Notes: generated by a model not told the origin, from the sequence alone. A stretch of 64,000 bases of DNA from Halomonas sp. DQ26W (GCF_003339685.1 NZ_QPKI01000001.1:1-64000), one strand, 5' to 3'; shown: positions 16,569 to 28,181, counted from the first letter of the stretch. Made by a program: numbers and translations.

Positions 16569-17630
16569 TCATAGTCGACGAATTAAGTTCTTCGCCCATA
16601 TCATGCAAAACTCAATTGCCCAGTCTGTTTGTGGGGCGGAAAGTTCCGGAACTGGTTGGCTACCGGCACCATGCCCGAAAGGATTTCGAACCTTAGAGAA
16701 GAACCCGACCAGGCTCTCTCGCTCCCAATCATTTATTAACTCACCATTTGCTTTTGCTCGAAGGTTGTCAATGTAGTTTGCTGCCCCTTTTTCGGTACCC
16801 CGGGTCCAGCCCTTGGTGTCAGAGATAATCTTGATGGTGCTTTCCAGAGCCTTCGCTGCAAATAGTACCGGATCTCGTCCACCACTATCCCGGAGGTCAA
16901 TAGCTTCTTTCATATCATGATCGACGCTTTGCCACATTGGATCGCCAACCAACATCCAGAACGGCTGCTCTATCTGTCTCATAACGGCTTCATCCTCCGA
17001 GATTTGAATGAATCCATTATGATAGTGAAGCTTCACCCGAGAGCGACGGAACCGCTCGTTTAGTTCGTTGCATGATGCCCGAAACATCTCGTTCTGAGTT
17101 TTGTTCCACGCGCGAAGTCCATCACCTCGATTGCCGGGCAGACGTATTCCCCGTTGTGGCTTCAGCTTCGCCTCTAGCTTTGCTTCTTGAACTCGTCTAT
17201 CGAGGCTAGCGTTAAGCTCTAAAAGTTGTTCTTCTCGATGGCGGAACGCTAGTTCTATGAAGCTCAGGCGTTCCTTGATGAACTGATCGGCTGGCACGGA
17301 ACCATCGTACTCGGCGAGAACAAAGGTCTCGCACACCTTAATTTTCGACCACGATCCGCTAGTCCAGTGTTTATTACCATTCCACTGGGTGTAGTAACCA
17401 TAAGTAGGGGAAGACAAATCCTTAAGACCAAGCTCCATCGCCAACTTCTTGTTGAGTCCGTCCCATATCGCTTTAGCTTCGGGTTTTTCCTTGCCGTCGG
17501 CGTCGTAGTAGGGGAAAAGCTGCTCGGCAACGATTCGAAATCCTTGAGCTAGCAATCTCCGCGCGTTTTCGTTGAAGCTGTCCCATATGGGATTTCCCAA
17601 GTATCTATAAGCAAAGATATCAGTGAGCAT
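16569..17630 (-). CDS. AbiJ-like HEPN abortive-infection protein
   Basis: A 353-residue protein. The N-terminal part (LTDIFAYRYLGNPIWDSFNE, then RRLLAQGFRIVAEQLFPYYD and LGLKDLS) resembles the AbiJ N-terminal domain 4 family. The C-terminal part (FAAKALESTIKIISDTKGWT, then FFSKVRNPFGHGAG) matches the Abi-type HEPN C-terminal domain, with the R-x4-H RNase motif in RNPFGH. Such proteins are linked to phage-triggered growth arrest. ATG at 17630 with a weak ribosome site; a TTG one codon upstream is the alternative. A nuclease-like gene lies downstream and a small helical protein upstream on the same strand. Confidence 0.7.
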   Translation of the reverse strand: MLTDIFAYRYLGNPIWDSFNENARRLLAQGFRIVAEQLFPYYDADGKEKPEAKAIWDGLNKKLAMELGLKDLSSPTYGYYTQWNGNKHWTSGSWSKIKVCETFVLAEYDGSVPADQFIKERLSFIELAFRHREEQLLELNASLDRRVQEAKLEAKLKPQRGIRLPGNRGDGLRAWNKTQNEMFRASCNELNERFRRSRVKLHYHNGFIQISEDEAVMRQIEQPFWMLVGDPMWQSVDHDMKEAIDLRDSGGRDPVLFAAKALESTIKIISDTKGWTRGTEKGAANYIDNLRAKANGELINDWERESLVGFFSKVRNPFGHGAGSQPVPELSAPQTDWAIEFCMIWAKNLIRRL

Positions 17631-17800
17631 CAACAGGCCATTTATGTCCGAATTTTAGGAATCTGATCTTACTCAGGATCACGTAGAATCTCCTTCCGTG
17701 CACTAACACCGATGAGCATGCGTGCGGGCTTTGCCGCTATGTAGGCTTTGGGTCGTTAACTGAAGCAACATTCCACCAATGGCTTCCAATTATTTTATTC

Positions 17801-18175
17801 CTAATCATTCCGACCTTCCGCTGCCCAATCTTTTAGCTTTTCTTCAAGGTCACTAAAAATCATGATGTGCCGAAGCCTGAACTGAGGGTCAGTAGCGGCC
17901 TTCTGCAGGCGTTGTGCCAATAAAGAGGCGCAGATTTCACGATCCCCCTCTGACAACGAATCAGATTTCATGCTTTCACCCAAAATATGGCAAACATTCA
18001 TAAATGGAGCGATGCGCTCCTTATTATAATACGCTTGCTCACGGAGCACCCTCAACTGCTTGAGATTCTCAGGTAGTTGACAAATCCTGTTCACGAAAGC
18101 CTGATCGTCATATTGAGCTTTTAGCTCCGCTTGAACTCTAGCAATATATACCCTTGCCTTTATTAATTCAAACAT
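17801..18175 (-). CDS. Small helical protein of unknown function in the accessory island
   Basis: A 124-residue, soluble, charged and predicted helical protein (YIARVQAELKAQYDDQAF, then LVRLRHIMIFSDLEEKLKDW-like C-terminus). ATG at 18175 preceded by AAGGTG. It resembles the DUF4760-type helical proteins only in general character, so no family is assigned. It is the rightmost island gene, followed by a stretch without genes before the guaA terminator. Confidence 0.5.
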   Translation of the reverse strand: MFELIKARVYIARVQAELKAQYDDQAFVNRICQLPENLKQLRVLREQAYYNKERIAPFMNVCHILGESMKSDSLSEGDREICASLLAQRLQKAATDPQFRLRHIMIFSDLEEKLKDWAAEGRND

Positions 18176-18636
18176 TTATCACCTTGGCACCTTGATATGA
18201 AAACAAAATTGCGAGGTTTAGAAAATGTCCGCTTAGGGTCGTTTTCTGCCCTTCGCTCAACCCTCGGAAACCGTCGATACCAAGCTGCCCTCATCAAGCC
18301 ACGACAACCTCCGCCAGTCGCGAGCTAAAGCTACCTCCAACAATCGTTAATGCGACCGTTAATGGCTATCACGGATCGGAATCGGAACTCTGCACTACGA
18401 CTTAGCCAGACTAGTCTGATTCTTTAATACGGGCTAACGTTTTATCTTCCGTAATACTTCTCAAAGGCAATGAAATCGAAATATCCGGCTGCTGTCATGT
18501 GCCTAAACACACTACCGCCCGGGGATGACATCCTTTCCCTGCGACCGTCCTTGTCTGCGTTGTACTGCCTGTTCTATCGACGGTCGTCTCAGCAACCTTA
18601 ACCTGAGTTAACTAGACCCTGTAACGAATTGCAAAG
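18176..18636. other. Gene-free junction between the island and guaA
   Basis: About 460 bp with no coding signal. It contains a REP-like copy (18304-18343) and otherwise AT-rich sequence. It is where an island attachment site would be expected, but no repeat of the guaA 3' end was found at the island's other side. Confidence 0.5.
18304..18343 (-). repeat. REP-like repeat, minus-strand copy
   Basis: On the minus strand it reads TTGGAGGTAGCTTTAGCTCG then CGACTGGCGGAGGTTG, close to the head of the repeat at 12327. Confidence 0.65.
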
Positions 18637-18666
18637 AAAAAGGGCCTACCTTTTGGTAGACCCTTG
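18637..18666 (-). terminator. Terminator of the guaB-guaA operon
   Basis: On the minus strand: AAGGGTCTACC-AAAA-GGTAGGCCCTT (one mismatch) followed by TTTCTTT, about 45 bp past the guaA stop. Confidence 0.85.
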
Positions 18667-18711
18667 ATCACAACCAGCTTAGCCGTGTCAGGCATTCTGC
18701 CTAGGCGCGCC

Positions 18712-20286
18712 TCACTCCCACTCGATCGTCGCGGGCGGCTTGCTGCTGACGTCGTACGTCACGCGGGAGACGCCGGCGATCTCGTTGATGATGCGGTTGG
18801 AGACCTTCTCCAGCAGCTCATACGGCAGGTGGGCCCAGCGGGCGGTCATGAAGTCGATGGTTTCCACGGCACGCAGGGCGATGACCCATTCGTAGCGGCG
18901 GCCGTCGCCGACCACGCCGACGGACTTGACCGGCAGGAACACGGCGAAGGCCTGGCTGGTCTTGTGGTACCAGTCGGCGTTGTGCAGTTCCTCGATAAAG
19001 ATGGCGTCCGCTTCGCGCAGGATGTCGGCGTACTCCTTCTTCACTTCGCCGAGGATGCGCACGCCCAGGCCCGGCCCCGGGAAGGGGTGGCGGTAGACCA
19101 TGTCGTAGGGCAGGCCGAGTTCGACGCCGAGCTTGCGCACTTCGTCCTTGAACAGCTCGCGCAGCGGTTCGACCAGTTTGAGCTTCATGGTCTCGGGCAG
19201 GCCGCCGACGTTGTGGTGCGACTTGATCACGTGGGCCTTGCCGGTCTTGCTGGCGGCGGATTCGATCACGTCGGGGTAGATAGTGCCCTGAGCCAGGAAG
19301 TCGACGCCTTCGATCTTGCTGGCCTCGTCGTCGAACACCTCGATGAAGGTGTTGCCGATCGCCTTGCGCTTGGCTTCGGGGTCGGCAACGCCCTTGAGCT
19401 TGTCGAGGAACAGCTCCTCGGCGTCAACGCGGATCACCTTCACGCCCATGTGCTTGGCGAAGGTCTCCATCACCTGCCCGCCTTCGTTCTTGCGCAGCAG
19501 GCCGTTGTCGACGAACACGCAGGTGAGCTGGTCGCCGATGGCGCGGTGCAGCAGGGCAGCCACCACGGAGGAGTCGACGCCGCCGGAGAGGCCGAGCAGC
19601 ACGTGGCGGTCGCCCACCTGGTCGCGTACCCGGGCGATCTGGTCTTCGATGATCTTGGCCGGTGTCCACAGCTTCTCGGCGCCGCAGATGCCGACGACGA
19701 AGTGCTCGAGGATGCGCTGGCCCTGCAGGGTGTGGGTCACCTCGGGGTGGAACTGCACGCCGTAGAAGTGCTTCTCGGCCCAGCTCATGGCGGCGATGGG
19801 GCAGCTCGGGGTGGAGGCGGTCACGGTGAAGGTGTCCGGGGCACGGGCGACCTTGTCGCCGTGGCTCATCCACACGTCGAGCAGCGCCTTGCCGTCGTGG
19901 TCCACATGGTCCTTGATGTCGCGGAACATGTCGTCGCTGCTGTCGATGGTGACCTGGGCGTAGCCGAATTCATGCTTGTTGGAGCCTTCCACGGTGCCGC
20001 CGAGCTGCTCGGCCATGGTCTGCATGCCGTAGCAGATGCCCAGCACCGGCAGGCCCAGCTCGAACACGCACTGCGGCGCCCGGGGCGAGCCCTCGGCCAC
20101 GGTGGACTCCGGCCCGCCGGACAGGATGATGCCGTTGGGGGCGTACTCGCGGATCTCGTCTTCGGTGATGTCGAAGGCGCGAACCTCGGAGTAGACACCG
20201 ATCTCGCGTACGCGACGGGCGATCAATTGGGTGTACTGGGAGCCGAAGTCGAGGATCAGAATCTTGTGGGCGTGAATGTCGGTCAT
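18712..20286 (-). CDS. guaA: GMP synthase (glutamine-hydrolysing)
   Basis: A 524-residue enzyme converting XMP, ATP and glutamine to GMP in purine synthesis. An N-terminal class I glutamine amidotransferase domain carries the nucleophile Cys in GICYGMQ, with His/Glu in FHPEV. The ATP-pyrophosphatase domain carries the P-loop LSGGVDSSV, and the C-terminal dimerisation domain ends in KPPATIEWE. The length matches E. coli GuaA (525). It lies 102 bp behind guaB in the usual operon. The guaA 3' end is a known integration site for genomic islands, and an AT-rich island begins just beyond it here. Confidence 0.98.
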   Translation of the reverse strand: MTDIHAHKILILDFGSQYTQLIARRVREIGVYSEVRAFDITEDEIREYAPNGIILSGGPESTVAEGSPRAPQCVFELGLPVLGICYGMQTMAEQLGGTVEGSNKHEFGYAQVTIDSSDDMFRDIKDHVDHDGKALLDVWMSHGDKVARAPDTFTVTASTPSCPIAAMSWAEKHFYGVQFHPEVTHTLQGQRILEHFVVGICGAEKLWTPAKIIEDQIARVRDQVGDRHVLLGLSGGVDSSVVAALLHRAIGDQLTCVFVDNGLLRKNEGGQVMETFAKHMGVKVIRVDAEELFLDKLKGVADPEAKRKAIGNTFIEVFDDEASKIEGVDFLAQGTIYPDVIESAASKTGKAHVIKSHHNVGGLPETMKLKLVEPLRELFKDEVRKLGVELGLPYDMVYRHPFPGPGLGVRILGEVKKEYADILREADAIFIEELHNADWYHKTSQAFAVFLPVKSVGVVGDGRRYEWVIALRAVETIDFMTARWAHLPYELLEKVSNRIINEIAGVSRVTYDVSSKPPATIEWE

Positions 20287-20337
20287 CTAGGCGTCTCTTG
20301 CTGGCAGCGTATGGCGGCGGGCCGGATACAAAAGCGT

Positions 20338-20368
20338 GCGGCGGGGTCGTTTGACGTTGCCCCGCCGC
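20338..20368 (-). terminator. Hairpin in the guaB-guaA gap
   Basis: Perfect 9-bp inverted repeat GCGGCGGGG / CCCCGCCGC with a 13-nt loop, followed on the minus strand by ACGCTTTTG. It may partly terminate or stabilise the guaB message; the T-tract is poor. Confidence 0.4.
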
Positions 20369-20388
20369 TATTGAGTCCTGCTATGGGC

Positions 20389-21858
20389 TCAGCTGGCCCG
20401 GTAATTCGGCGCTTCTTTCGTTATCTGCACGTCGTGAACATGGGATTCGGCGAAGCCGGCACCGGTGATCTGCACGAATTCCGGCTTGGTGCGCATCTGC
20501 AGGATGTCGGTGCAGCCGGTGTAGCCCATGGAGGCGCGCAGGCCGCCCATCAGCTGATGGACGATGGCGCTCATCACACCTTTATAGGGCACGCGGCCTT
20601 CGATGCCTTCCGGCACCAGCTTCTCGGCACCCTCGGACTTGTCCTGGAAGTAGCGGTCGGAGGAGCCCTGGCTCTGCGACATGGCGCCCATGGAGCCCAT
20701 GCCGCGGTAAGCCTTGTAGGTGCGGCCCTGGTAGAGCTCGATCTCGCCGGGCGCTTCCTCGGTTCCGGCCAGCAGGCCGCCGACCATCACTGAACTGGCA
20801 CCAGCGGCGATGGCCTTGGCCAGGTCGCCGGAGAAACGCACGCCGCCGTCGGCGATCAACGGGATGTCGTACTCCTTGAGCGCCTCTGCCACGTTGGAGA
20901 CCGCGGTGATCTGCGGCACGCCGACGCCGGCAACGATACGGGTGGTGCAGATGGAGCCGGGGCCGATACCGACCTTCACCGCATCGGCGCCGGCGTCGGC
21001 CAGGGCGCGGGCGGCAGCGGCGGTGGCGATGTTGCCGCCGATAACCTGGATCTGCGGGAAGTGCTCCTTGACCCAGGCGACCCGGTCGATCACGCCGCGG
21101 GAGTGACCGTGGGCAGTGTCGACGACGACGGCATCAACGCCGGCTTCAGCCAGGGCAGTGACGCGGTCCACCGTCTCGGGGCCGGTCCCCACCGCGGCGC
21201 CAACCAGCAGGCGACCATCAGCATCCTTGGCGGCGTTGGGGAAGGTGCGGGCCTTCTCGATGTCCTGGAAAGTGACCAGACCGCGCAGGTGGAAGCTGTC
21301 GTTGACCACCAGCATCTTCTCGATGCGGTGCTCCTGCATCTTGGCCTTGATCTGCGCCAGCGGCGTACCTTCCAGCACGGTTACCAGGCGCTCGCGGGCG
21401 GTCATGATATCGGCCACGCTGTCGCCGTGGTTGGGCTGGAAGCGCATGTCGCGCTCGGTGACGATACCGACCAGAGTCTCGCCCTCCACCACCGGGAAGC
21501 CAGAAAAGCCGTGCTCCTGGGCCATGGCCAGCAGGTCTTCCAGCTTGGCCTTGGGGCTCACGGTGACCGGGTCCTTGACGATGACACTCTCATGCTTCTT
21601 GACCTTGCGCACCTCTGCCGCCTGCTGGGCAATGGTCATGTTCTTGTGGATGATGCCGATGCCGCCTTCCTGGGCCATGGCGATGGCCAGGCGGGCTTCG
21701 GTCACGGTATCCATGGCGGCGGAGACGAGCGGAATGTTGAGGTAAAGATCGCGGGTCAGGCGGGTCCGGAGGCTGACATCTTTGGGCAGGACCTCCGAGT
21801 AGCCGGGTACGAGCAAGACGTCATCGAACGTGAGAGCTTCTTGTGCCATACGTAGCAT
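20389..21858 (-). CDS. guaB: IMP dehydrogenase
   Basis: A 489-residue enzyme oxidising IMP to XMP with NAD, the rate-limiting step to GMP. It has the (beta/alpha)8 barrel with two CBS domains inserted (about 95-205), the catalytic-loop motif [12 protein letters not shown] (Cys nucleophile) and the flap EGRVPYKG. The start at 21858 gives [16 protein letters not shown], aligning with E. coli GuaB (488 residues); the ATG at 21849 is an alternative and neither has a strong Shine-Dalgarno. It is first in the operon with guaA. Confidence 0.97.
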   Translation of the reverse strand: MLRMAQEALTFDDVLLVPGYSEVLPKDVSLRTRLTRDLYLNIPLVSAAMDTVTEARLAIAMAQEGGIGIIHKNMTIAQQAAEVRKVKKHESVIVKDPVTVSPKAKLEDLLAMAQEHGFSGFPVVEGETLVGIVTERDMRFQPNHGDSVADIMTARERLVTVLEGTPLAQIKAKMQEHRIEKMLVVNDSFHLRGLVTFQDIEKARTFPNAAKDADGRLLVGAAVGTGPETVDRVTALAEAGVDAVVVDTAHGHSRGVIDRVAWVKEHFPQIQVIGGNIATAAAARALADAGADAVKVGIGPGSICTTRIVAGVGVPQITAVSNVAEALKEYDIPLIADGGVRFSGDLAKAIAAGASSVMVGGLLAGTEEAPGEIELYQGRTYKAYRGMGSMGAMSQSQGSSDRYFQDKSEGAEKLVPEGIEGRVPYKGVMSAIVHQLMGGLRASMGYTGCTDILQMRTKPEFVQITGAGFAESHVHDVQITKEAPNYRAS

Positions 21859-22144
21859 AATCGGCAACACCCAGTGCGCTGGTGGAGGGGAGCGAAGTTA
21901 ATCGACCATTATAACGGGCCGGCTCGGGGTGGGGCAATGCGTGCAGGGCCTTCCGCCCACCTGCCCCGCCAGGACCCGTTCACGCCATGCCCGGCCTTGC
22001 CGGGCACGCGCGCAGGGCACGACGTTCTACCGACAGCCACACACTCGGAAACATAAGCATACGTAGACATCACTTACAGGTTCCGGAATGTGAACTAGCT
22101 TGAATAGTGCGTTACGTAGACGCTCTAAGGATAGGAGTGACGAA

Positions 22145-22342
22145 ATGAACTGGGACCAGATCGAAGGCCAGTGGAAGGAAGTCAAAGGCAAGGCGCGTAC
22201 CAGTTGGGGCAAGCTTACTGACGATGAGCTGGATCAGGCCGGCGGCAAGAAAGATGAGCTGATCGGAAAGATTCAGAAGAAGTATGGCCTGGAGCGCGAG
22301 GAAGCGGAACGCCAGGCCGATGACTGGGCCAAGGGACTCTGA
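22145..22342 (+). CDS. CsbD family stress-response protein
   Basis: A 65-residue CsbD-like protein (MNWDQIEGQWKEVKGKART, then DDELDQAGGKKDELIGKIQK and EAERQADDWAKGL), a hydrophilic family induced by general or envelope stress with no known biochemical activity. ATG at 22145 with GGAG upstream; the longer reading from 22100 is not family-like. It is 86 bp before the PRC-barrel gene on the same strand, a likely stress-linked pair. Confidence 0.9.
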   Translation: MNWDQIEGQWKEVKGKARTSWGKLTDDELDQAGGKKDELIGKIQKKYGLEREEAERQADDWAKGL

Positions 22343-22428
22343 TCGTTTCACACGATTGGAGTTTTGACGTTGGCCCATCAAGGCAAGCCAAGATCCAAAG
22401 TCTAAGGACAGGTCTAAGGAGATTGAAC

Positions 22429-23034
22429 ATGCAAAAGCACACACTGACGATTGCTGTAGCAGCCATTGCCGGTAGTCTCGCCTTCGGAACGCAAGCCGTT
22501 GCTCAGCAGAATGACCCCAGGTCAGCCCAGGGCCTCTATTCCGCCAATGACATCATCGGTGCCGATGTCTATCACGCCAACGATCCCGATGAGGAAGTCG
22601 GCAGCGTCGAGAACCTTCTGCTGGATGATGAAGGCAAGGTGGCCGCTCTCATCATAAGCGCTGGCGGTTTCTGGGGAATGGGCGGTGATGACGTCGTTGT
22701 CGGCGTCGAGCATTTCACCATGGAAACCTACCGCGACGACGACGGCATCTTCGGGCAGGACGGTGTTACACACCGTATTCTGGTCGATGCCACCGAGGAG
22801 GAGCTCCAGACCTTCCCCGAGTATGAAGAGCAGTGGTTCACCACCGAGCGCGACCGTCGCGTTCAGGAAAGTGGCGACCGCCAAGGTGTCTGGCAGTCCT
22901 CCGGAACTGGCGCTGTGGGCGATGGCAACGGTATGCGCGACCGCGACGATAAACGCATGCACGACGGCGAGCGTAAGCGCAACAATGACGATGCCGAGTA
23001 TACCGATGAAGATATCGAGGACGATTTTGATTGA
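22429..23034 (+). CDS. Exported PRC-barrel domain protein
   Basis: A 201-residue protein with a signal peptide (TLTIAVAAIAGSLAFGTQAVA, cleaved near QQNDP). A PRC-barrel fold follows (YSANDIIGADVYHANDPDEE then VGSVENLLLDDEGKVAALII), as in many periplasmic proteins of uncertain role. The C-terminus (about 140-201) is a highly charged low-complexity tail rich in Asp, Arg and Glu, ending DEDIEDDFD. ATG at 22429 with AGGAG upstream. It follows the CsbD gene, and such pairs are common in halophilic gammaproteobacteria. Confidence 0.85.
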   Translation: MQKHTLTIAVAAIAGSLAFGTQAVAQQNDPRSAQGLYSANDIIGADVYHANDPDEEVGSVENLLLDDEGKVAALIISAGGFWGMGGDDVVVGVEHFTMETYRDDDGIFGQDGVTHRILVDATEEELQTFPEYEEQWFTTERDRRVQESGDRQGVWQSSGTGAVGDGNGMRDRDDKRMHDGERKRNNDDAEYTDEDIEDDFD

Positions 23035-23208
23035 TCGCCTTGGGTAGGCTTTCTACCCTCTCATGATGTGAATGCAGGACGTGAATGGCGCCGGGCCCCA
23101 AGGCTCGGCGCCTTTTCTTGTCTGGCCCCTTTTCTTGTCGGGCTCTGGGCCATGCTAAAGTGGCGCCAAGGTTTCACCAAAGCCAAGTTTCATCACGGAT
23201 ATAGCGCC

Positions 23209-24548
23209 ATGCCGCCAACCGACACCCCCGCTCTCTCCGTCAGCGACGTGAACCGCCGCGCCCGGTCGCTGCTGGAGCAGGGCATCGGTGAGGTCTGGGT
23301 AGAGGGCGAGCTCTCCGGGGTTTCACGCCCCGCCTCGGGACACATCTACTTCACCCTTAAGGATGCCACCGCTCAGCTGCGCGGCGCCCTGTTTCGCAAC
23401 CGGGCCCGCTTCGTGGCCGCGCCCATGCGCGACGGAGATCGGGTCAAGATTCGCGGCCGGGTGTCGCTGTTCGAACCCCGCGGTGACTATCAACTGATCG
23501 CCGATGCGGTGCAGGCGGTGGGCGAAGGCGACCTGCTGGCGGCACTGGAGCGACTCAAGCAGCGCCTGGCGGCCGAAGGGGTCTTCGCCAATGCGCGTCC
23601 GCTACCCTATCCGCCTCGTCACCTGCTGGTGCTCACCTCCCCTACCGGCGCGGCCATTCGCGATGTCATGGCGGTGCTGGCGGCGCGCTGGCCGCTGGCC
23701 CGGGTCACCCTGATCGCGGTGCCGGTCCAGGGCCGCGAAGCCGCCCCGGCCCTGATCGCCGCGCTCGGCCTGCTCAACCGGCAGCAGGCGCTGGACCCGG
23801 CCCGCGACGTGATCCTGATCACCCGCGGCGGTGGCAGCCTCGAGGATCTCTGGGCCTTCAACGACGAGCACCTGGCCCGGGCGATCTTCCATTCCCGCCT
23901 GCCGGTGATGTCGGCGGTCGGCCACGAGGTAGACACCACCCTCTCCGACCTGGCAGCCGATGTGCGGGCACCAACGCCTTCCGCCGCTGCAGAGCAGCTA
24001 GTACCGGACCGCCACGACCTGCTGCGCCGCCTGGTGAGCCTGGAACGCCAGCTGCAGCGCGTCACCCAGACCCACCTGAACCGCGAGGCCCAGCGACTGG
24101 ACCACTTGCGTGCAAGGATGCGCCATCCCGGCGAAGTGCTGGATCGCCAGCGCCTCACCCTGAGAGAGATCGATGCCCGGCTGACCAGGGCCATGCAGCG
24201 TCACCTGGCCGACGAGCAGCGCCACCTCGCCCATCTGAACCGGCGGTTGTCTACACGCCCGCCGCGCCGCGACGTGGAGCAGGCTGGCAAACGACTCGCC
24301 GCCGCCCGAACTCGGCTCGATCAGGCAATGCACAACTCACAGGCTCGCCAGCGCGAACATGTCGTCGGCCTGGCGCGACAGCTGCAGGCGGTCAGCCCGC
24401 TAGCGGTATTGGGAAGGGGTTATTCCATACTGGAAGACGACCAGGGACAGGTGATCCGCCGGGCGATGGATACCCGGTCCGGCCAGGTGCTGACCGCCCG
24501 CCTGGGTGAAGGCGGGTTACGCGTAGAGGTAAAGGAACGCCTTGGCTC

Positions 24549-24552
<4 letters not shown>
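23209..24552 (+). CDS. xseA: Exodeoxyribonuclease VII large subunit
   Basis: A 447-residue subunit of ExoVII, which degrades single-stranded DNA to oligonucleotides in both directions. The N-terminal OB-fold is at ISEVW-like VWVEGELSGVSRPASGHIYF. The central catalytic domain includes LTSPTGAAIRDV, RGGGSLEDLWAFN and SAVGHEVDTTLSDLAADVRA, and a long coiled coil lies at the C-terminus. The start at 23209 (MPPTDTPALSVSDVN) fits the family; the upstream extension does not. Its stop overlaps the glrR stop by 2 bp (convergent). xseB is not in the window. Confidence 0.96.
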
Positions 24553-25970
<1,418 letters not shown>

Positions 25971-25992
25971 CACGTCGTATCTCCCAAGTCGC

Positions 25993-26547
25993 TCAGGGCG
26001 ACTGCTGCCTCAGGTTGATATTCTGCTCAATGGCCGTCAGCGCCTCGAGCTTCTCGGCAAGTTGTTGGTTCTCTTCGCGCTGGGCGGCAAGTGCGCTCTG
26101 CGAGCGAGCCAACTGCCCGGACATGGCGCGCCGCCCCTCCAGGTCGTTGCGCCAGTAGCGCAAAAGCGGCTGCAACTGCTCCGGCGCCGCCCCCAGATGG
26201 GTTTCGAAAAGGTCGGCGGCCTGAGACCACTGGCGCTCACTGCCCCAGGCCAGCGTGATGGCACGGGCCAGGTGGCGCACCTCCTCACGGTCTATCAGGG
26301 TCTGCTCGACTTCGCTCAGCTTGGCGCTGCGCCAGTCGCTGTCTCCACGCTGGGATGCCAGCCCCAGGGCGATCCATTCAGGCAGCAGGCAGGCGTTCAC
26401 CTCAAAGGTCGGCAGGCCGCCGAGGCAATCCATGGTTGCCGTAACTTCTTCCCCCAAGGTGACATCGGCGCGCCCCTGCTCGGGCAGGAACTCGCAACCC
26501 GCAAGCCACAGTGTCGTGGCACAGGCAAACAGGGTTTTGGAACTCAT
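25993..26547 (-). CDS. qseG: QseG-like lipoprotein of the GlrKR system
   Basis: A 184-residue predicted outer-membrane lipoprotein with a signal peptide ending in the lipobox LAGC (residue 18) and a C-terminal coiled coil (SALAAQREENQQLAEKLEAL). In enterobacteria QseG binds the sensor GlrK/QseE and is needed for its activation. Sequence is weakly conserved, so the name rests mainly on position between glrK and glrR, size and lipobox. Its ATG overlaps the glrK stop (ATGA), showing translational coupling. Confidence 0.8.
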   Translation of the reverse strand: MSSKTLFACATTLWLAGCEFLPEQGRADVTLGEEVTATMDCLGGLPTFEVNACLLPEWIALGLASQRGDSDWRSAKLSEVEQTLIDREEVRHLARAITLAWGSERQWSQAADLFETHLGAAPEQLQPLLRYWRNDLEGRRAMSGQLARSQSALAAQREENQQLAEKLEALTAIEQNINLRQQSP

Positions 26548-28079
26548 GGATAGTCGCTCCTTGCGTGCATGCCCGCCGCCACGGACGCCTTATGATTTGC
26601 ACGACTGGACAGAGGCAGCGCATGGCGCGGCAACGTCAGGCGAAAGCACACCTCCAGCTCCCGATCCTTAACCAGTTGGAGACAGCCGTTGTGCAGCCGA
26701 GCACAATCCGCTGCCACCGAAAGCCCGATGCCGGAGCCCTTGAGCGGCCCCTTGCGCCGGGAGCGCCCTTGGTAGAAGGGCTCGAAGAGCCTGGCCTGAT
26801 CGTCCTTGGCAATAGGTTCGCCGCTGTTCGCCACATCCAGCACCAGCCGTTCATGGCCGGCATGGGCGCGGATCAACAGATCGCCGCCATCCTGGCCATA
26901 GGCGATGGCATTCGACACCAGGTTGTCGAGAATCCGTCCTACGGCAGTGGGATCGATCACCCACTCCAGCGGTCCGTCGAAGGCCGTCACTCGCATGCGC
27001 TTCTGCTCCAGCGCCAGGCGATGCTTGGTGAGGGTACTCATCACCAGTGTAGCCACATCCACCTGCTCGAGAGCAACGCGCTGATTATGCTGCAGCAGGT
27101 TGTAATCAAGCAGTTGTTCGATCAGCCGCTGCAGCTCGCGGCCACTGCTATCGATCAGTGAGAGGATTTCGCGCTGCCGCGGGCTGAGCTCGCCAGCCAC
27201 CCCATCGGAAAGCAGGGCGGAACCTTCGCGCACGCTGGCCAGGGGGGTCTTGAGCTCGTGGGACATGTGGCGCAGAAACTGCTGCTTCTGGGCCTCCAGG
27301 TCACTCAGCCGGGTCGACAGCCAGTCGAGCCGGTCGCCCAGTTGAACCAGTTCCGCCGGGCCCTGGATATCCTCGGCCTCTACCCCCTCGACGCCGCTAC
27401 CGATACTCAGGATGCGTCGCTCGAGCTGGCGCACCGGACGAATGATCAACCAACTGAACAGCAGCATCAGCGCCAGGCTGGCCGATACCAGCGCACCGGT
27501 TTGCAGCCACAGACGGGACTGCACGGATTCGGCCTGAAAGCGGATCATCTCGATGCGGTCGTCGATGTGCTGACTGGTTGCCTGATGCATGGCAGCGGTG
27601 CGCTCTGCGAAGGGCCTGAACAGTGCCAGCCAGACATCCAATGCCTCGGGCTCCATTTCCGGCAGTTGGGAGAGCAGTAGCATCTGCTCTTCCAGTGCCA
27701 GGACATCGCTGTTACCTGGCAGCAAACGGCGTTGCTGAGCCAGCAGCTCGGCGAACTCGGCGTGACGCTCGGCATAGATTTCGAGCAGACTCTCCTGCTC
27801 CACCACGGCGTACTGACGAGCGCTACGTTCCATCTCCACGGCAAGGCTACTGAGCTGGCGCGCACGACGGGTTTCCTCGATTGCCTGGCGTGCGCTGACA
27901 TCGGCCAGGCGCGACAGCTCGGAGAGCGCCTGGCCAGCCTGGAACATCAGGACACCCAGCGGCAACATCACTACGAGAAACGCCAGTAGCACCAGTTGCA
28001 GCAGTGAGCGAGGACGCCAACGGCGCGAGACCCGTTTGGTCATGACCAGTGTACTTTTGAGTAGAGAGAGGACCGACAT
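26544..28079 (-). CDS. glrK: Sensor histidine kinase GlrK (QseE)
   Basis: A 511-residue membrane kinase. TM1 is LLQLVLLAFLVVMLPLGVLM, followed by a helical periplasmic sensor domain and TM2 (GALVSASLALMLLFSWLIIR). Then come HAMP, HisKA with phosphoacceptor His in RHMSHELKTPLAS, and HATPase motifs NLVSNAIAYG (N box) and GSGIGLSVA (G2 box). It phosphorylates GlrR in response to envelope signals. ATG at 28079 is taken; the ATG at 28043 (MTKRVSRRWRP) fits E. coli GlrK's start equally well and neither has a strong ribosome site. A sigma-54 transcription unit lies immediately upstream. Confidence 0.93.
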   Translation of the reverse strand: MSVLSLLKSTLVMTKRVSRRWRPRSLLQLVLLAFLVVMLPLGVLMFQAGQALSELSRLADVSARQAIEETRRARQLSSLAVEMERSARQYAVVEQESLLEIYAERHAEFAELLAQQRRLLPGNSDVLALEEQMLLLSQLPEMEPEALDVWLALFRPFAERTAAMHQATSQHIDDRIEMIRFQAESVQSRLWLQTGALVSASLALMLLFSWLIIRPVRQLERRILSIGSGVEGVEAEDIQGPAELVQLGDRLDWLSTRLSDLEAQKQQFLRHMSHELKTPLASVREGSALLSDGVAGELSPRQREILSLIDSSGRELQRLIEQLLDYNLLQHNQRVALEQVDVATLVMSTLTKHRLALEQKRMRVTAFDGPLEWVIDPTAVGRILDNLVSNAIAYGQDGGDLLIRAHAGHERLVLDVANSGEPIAKDDQARLFEPFYQGRSRRKGPLKGSGIGLSVAADCARLHNGCLQLVKDRELEVCFRLTLPRHALPLSSRANHKASVAAGMHARSDYP

Positions 28080-28153
28080 TGGTTATGCCTGCAGGATAAC
28101 AGATTCCACGCTATAACCGCGCCTGGCCAGTTCTCGGTGCGCCTCACCCTCTC

Positions 28154-28181
28154 AAAAAAAAGAGGCCGGCATCGCCGGCCC
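28154..28181 (-). terminator. Strong terminator upstream of glrK
   Basis: On the minus strand GGCCGGCGATGCCGGCC followed by TCTTTTTTTT, a textbook Rho-independent terminator ending about 75 bp before glrK. No gene lies immediately upstream of it, so it implies a separate short transcript from the 28.2-28.6 kb interval. Confidence 0.9.

Noticed and set aside
14516..18711. Attachment-site repeats for the guaA-side island
   Set aside because: No second copy of the guaA 3' end sequence (around 18712) was found near the other side of the island, so att sites are not claimed.
18664..20793. A 709-codon plus-strand ORF
   Set aside because: It is the antisense shadow of guaA and part of guaB, open only because of high GC; guaA and guaB are unmistakable on the other strand.
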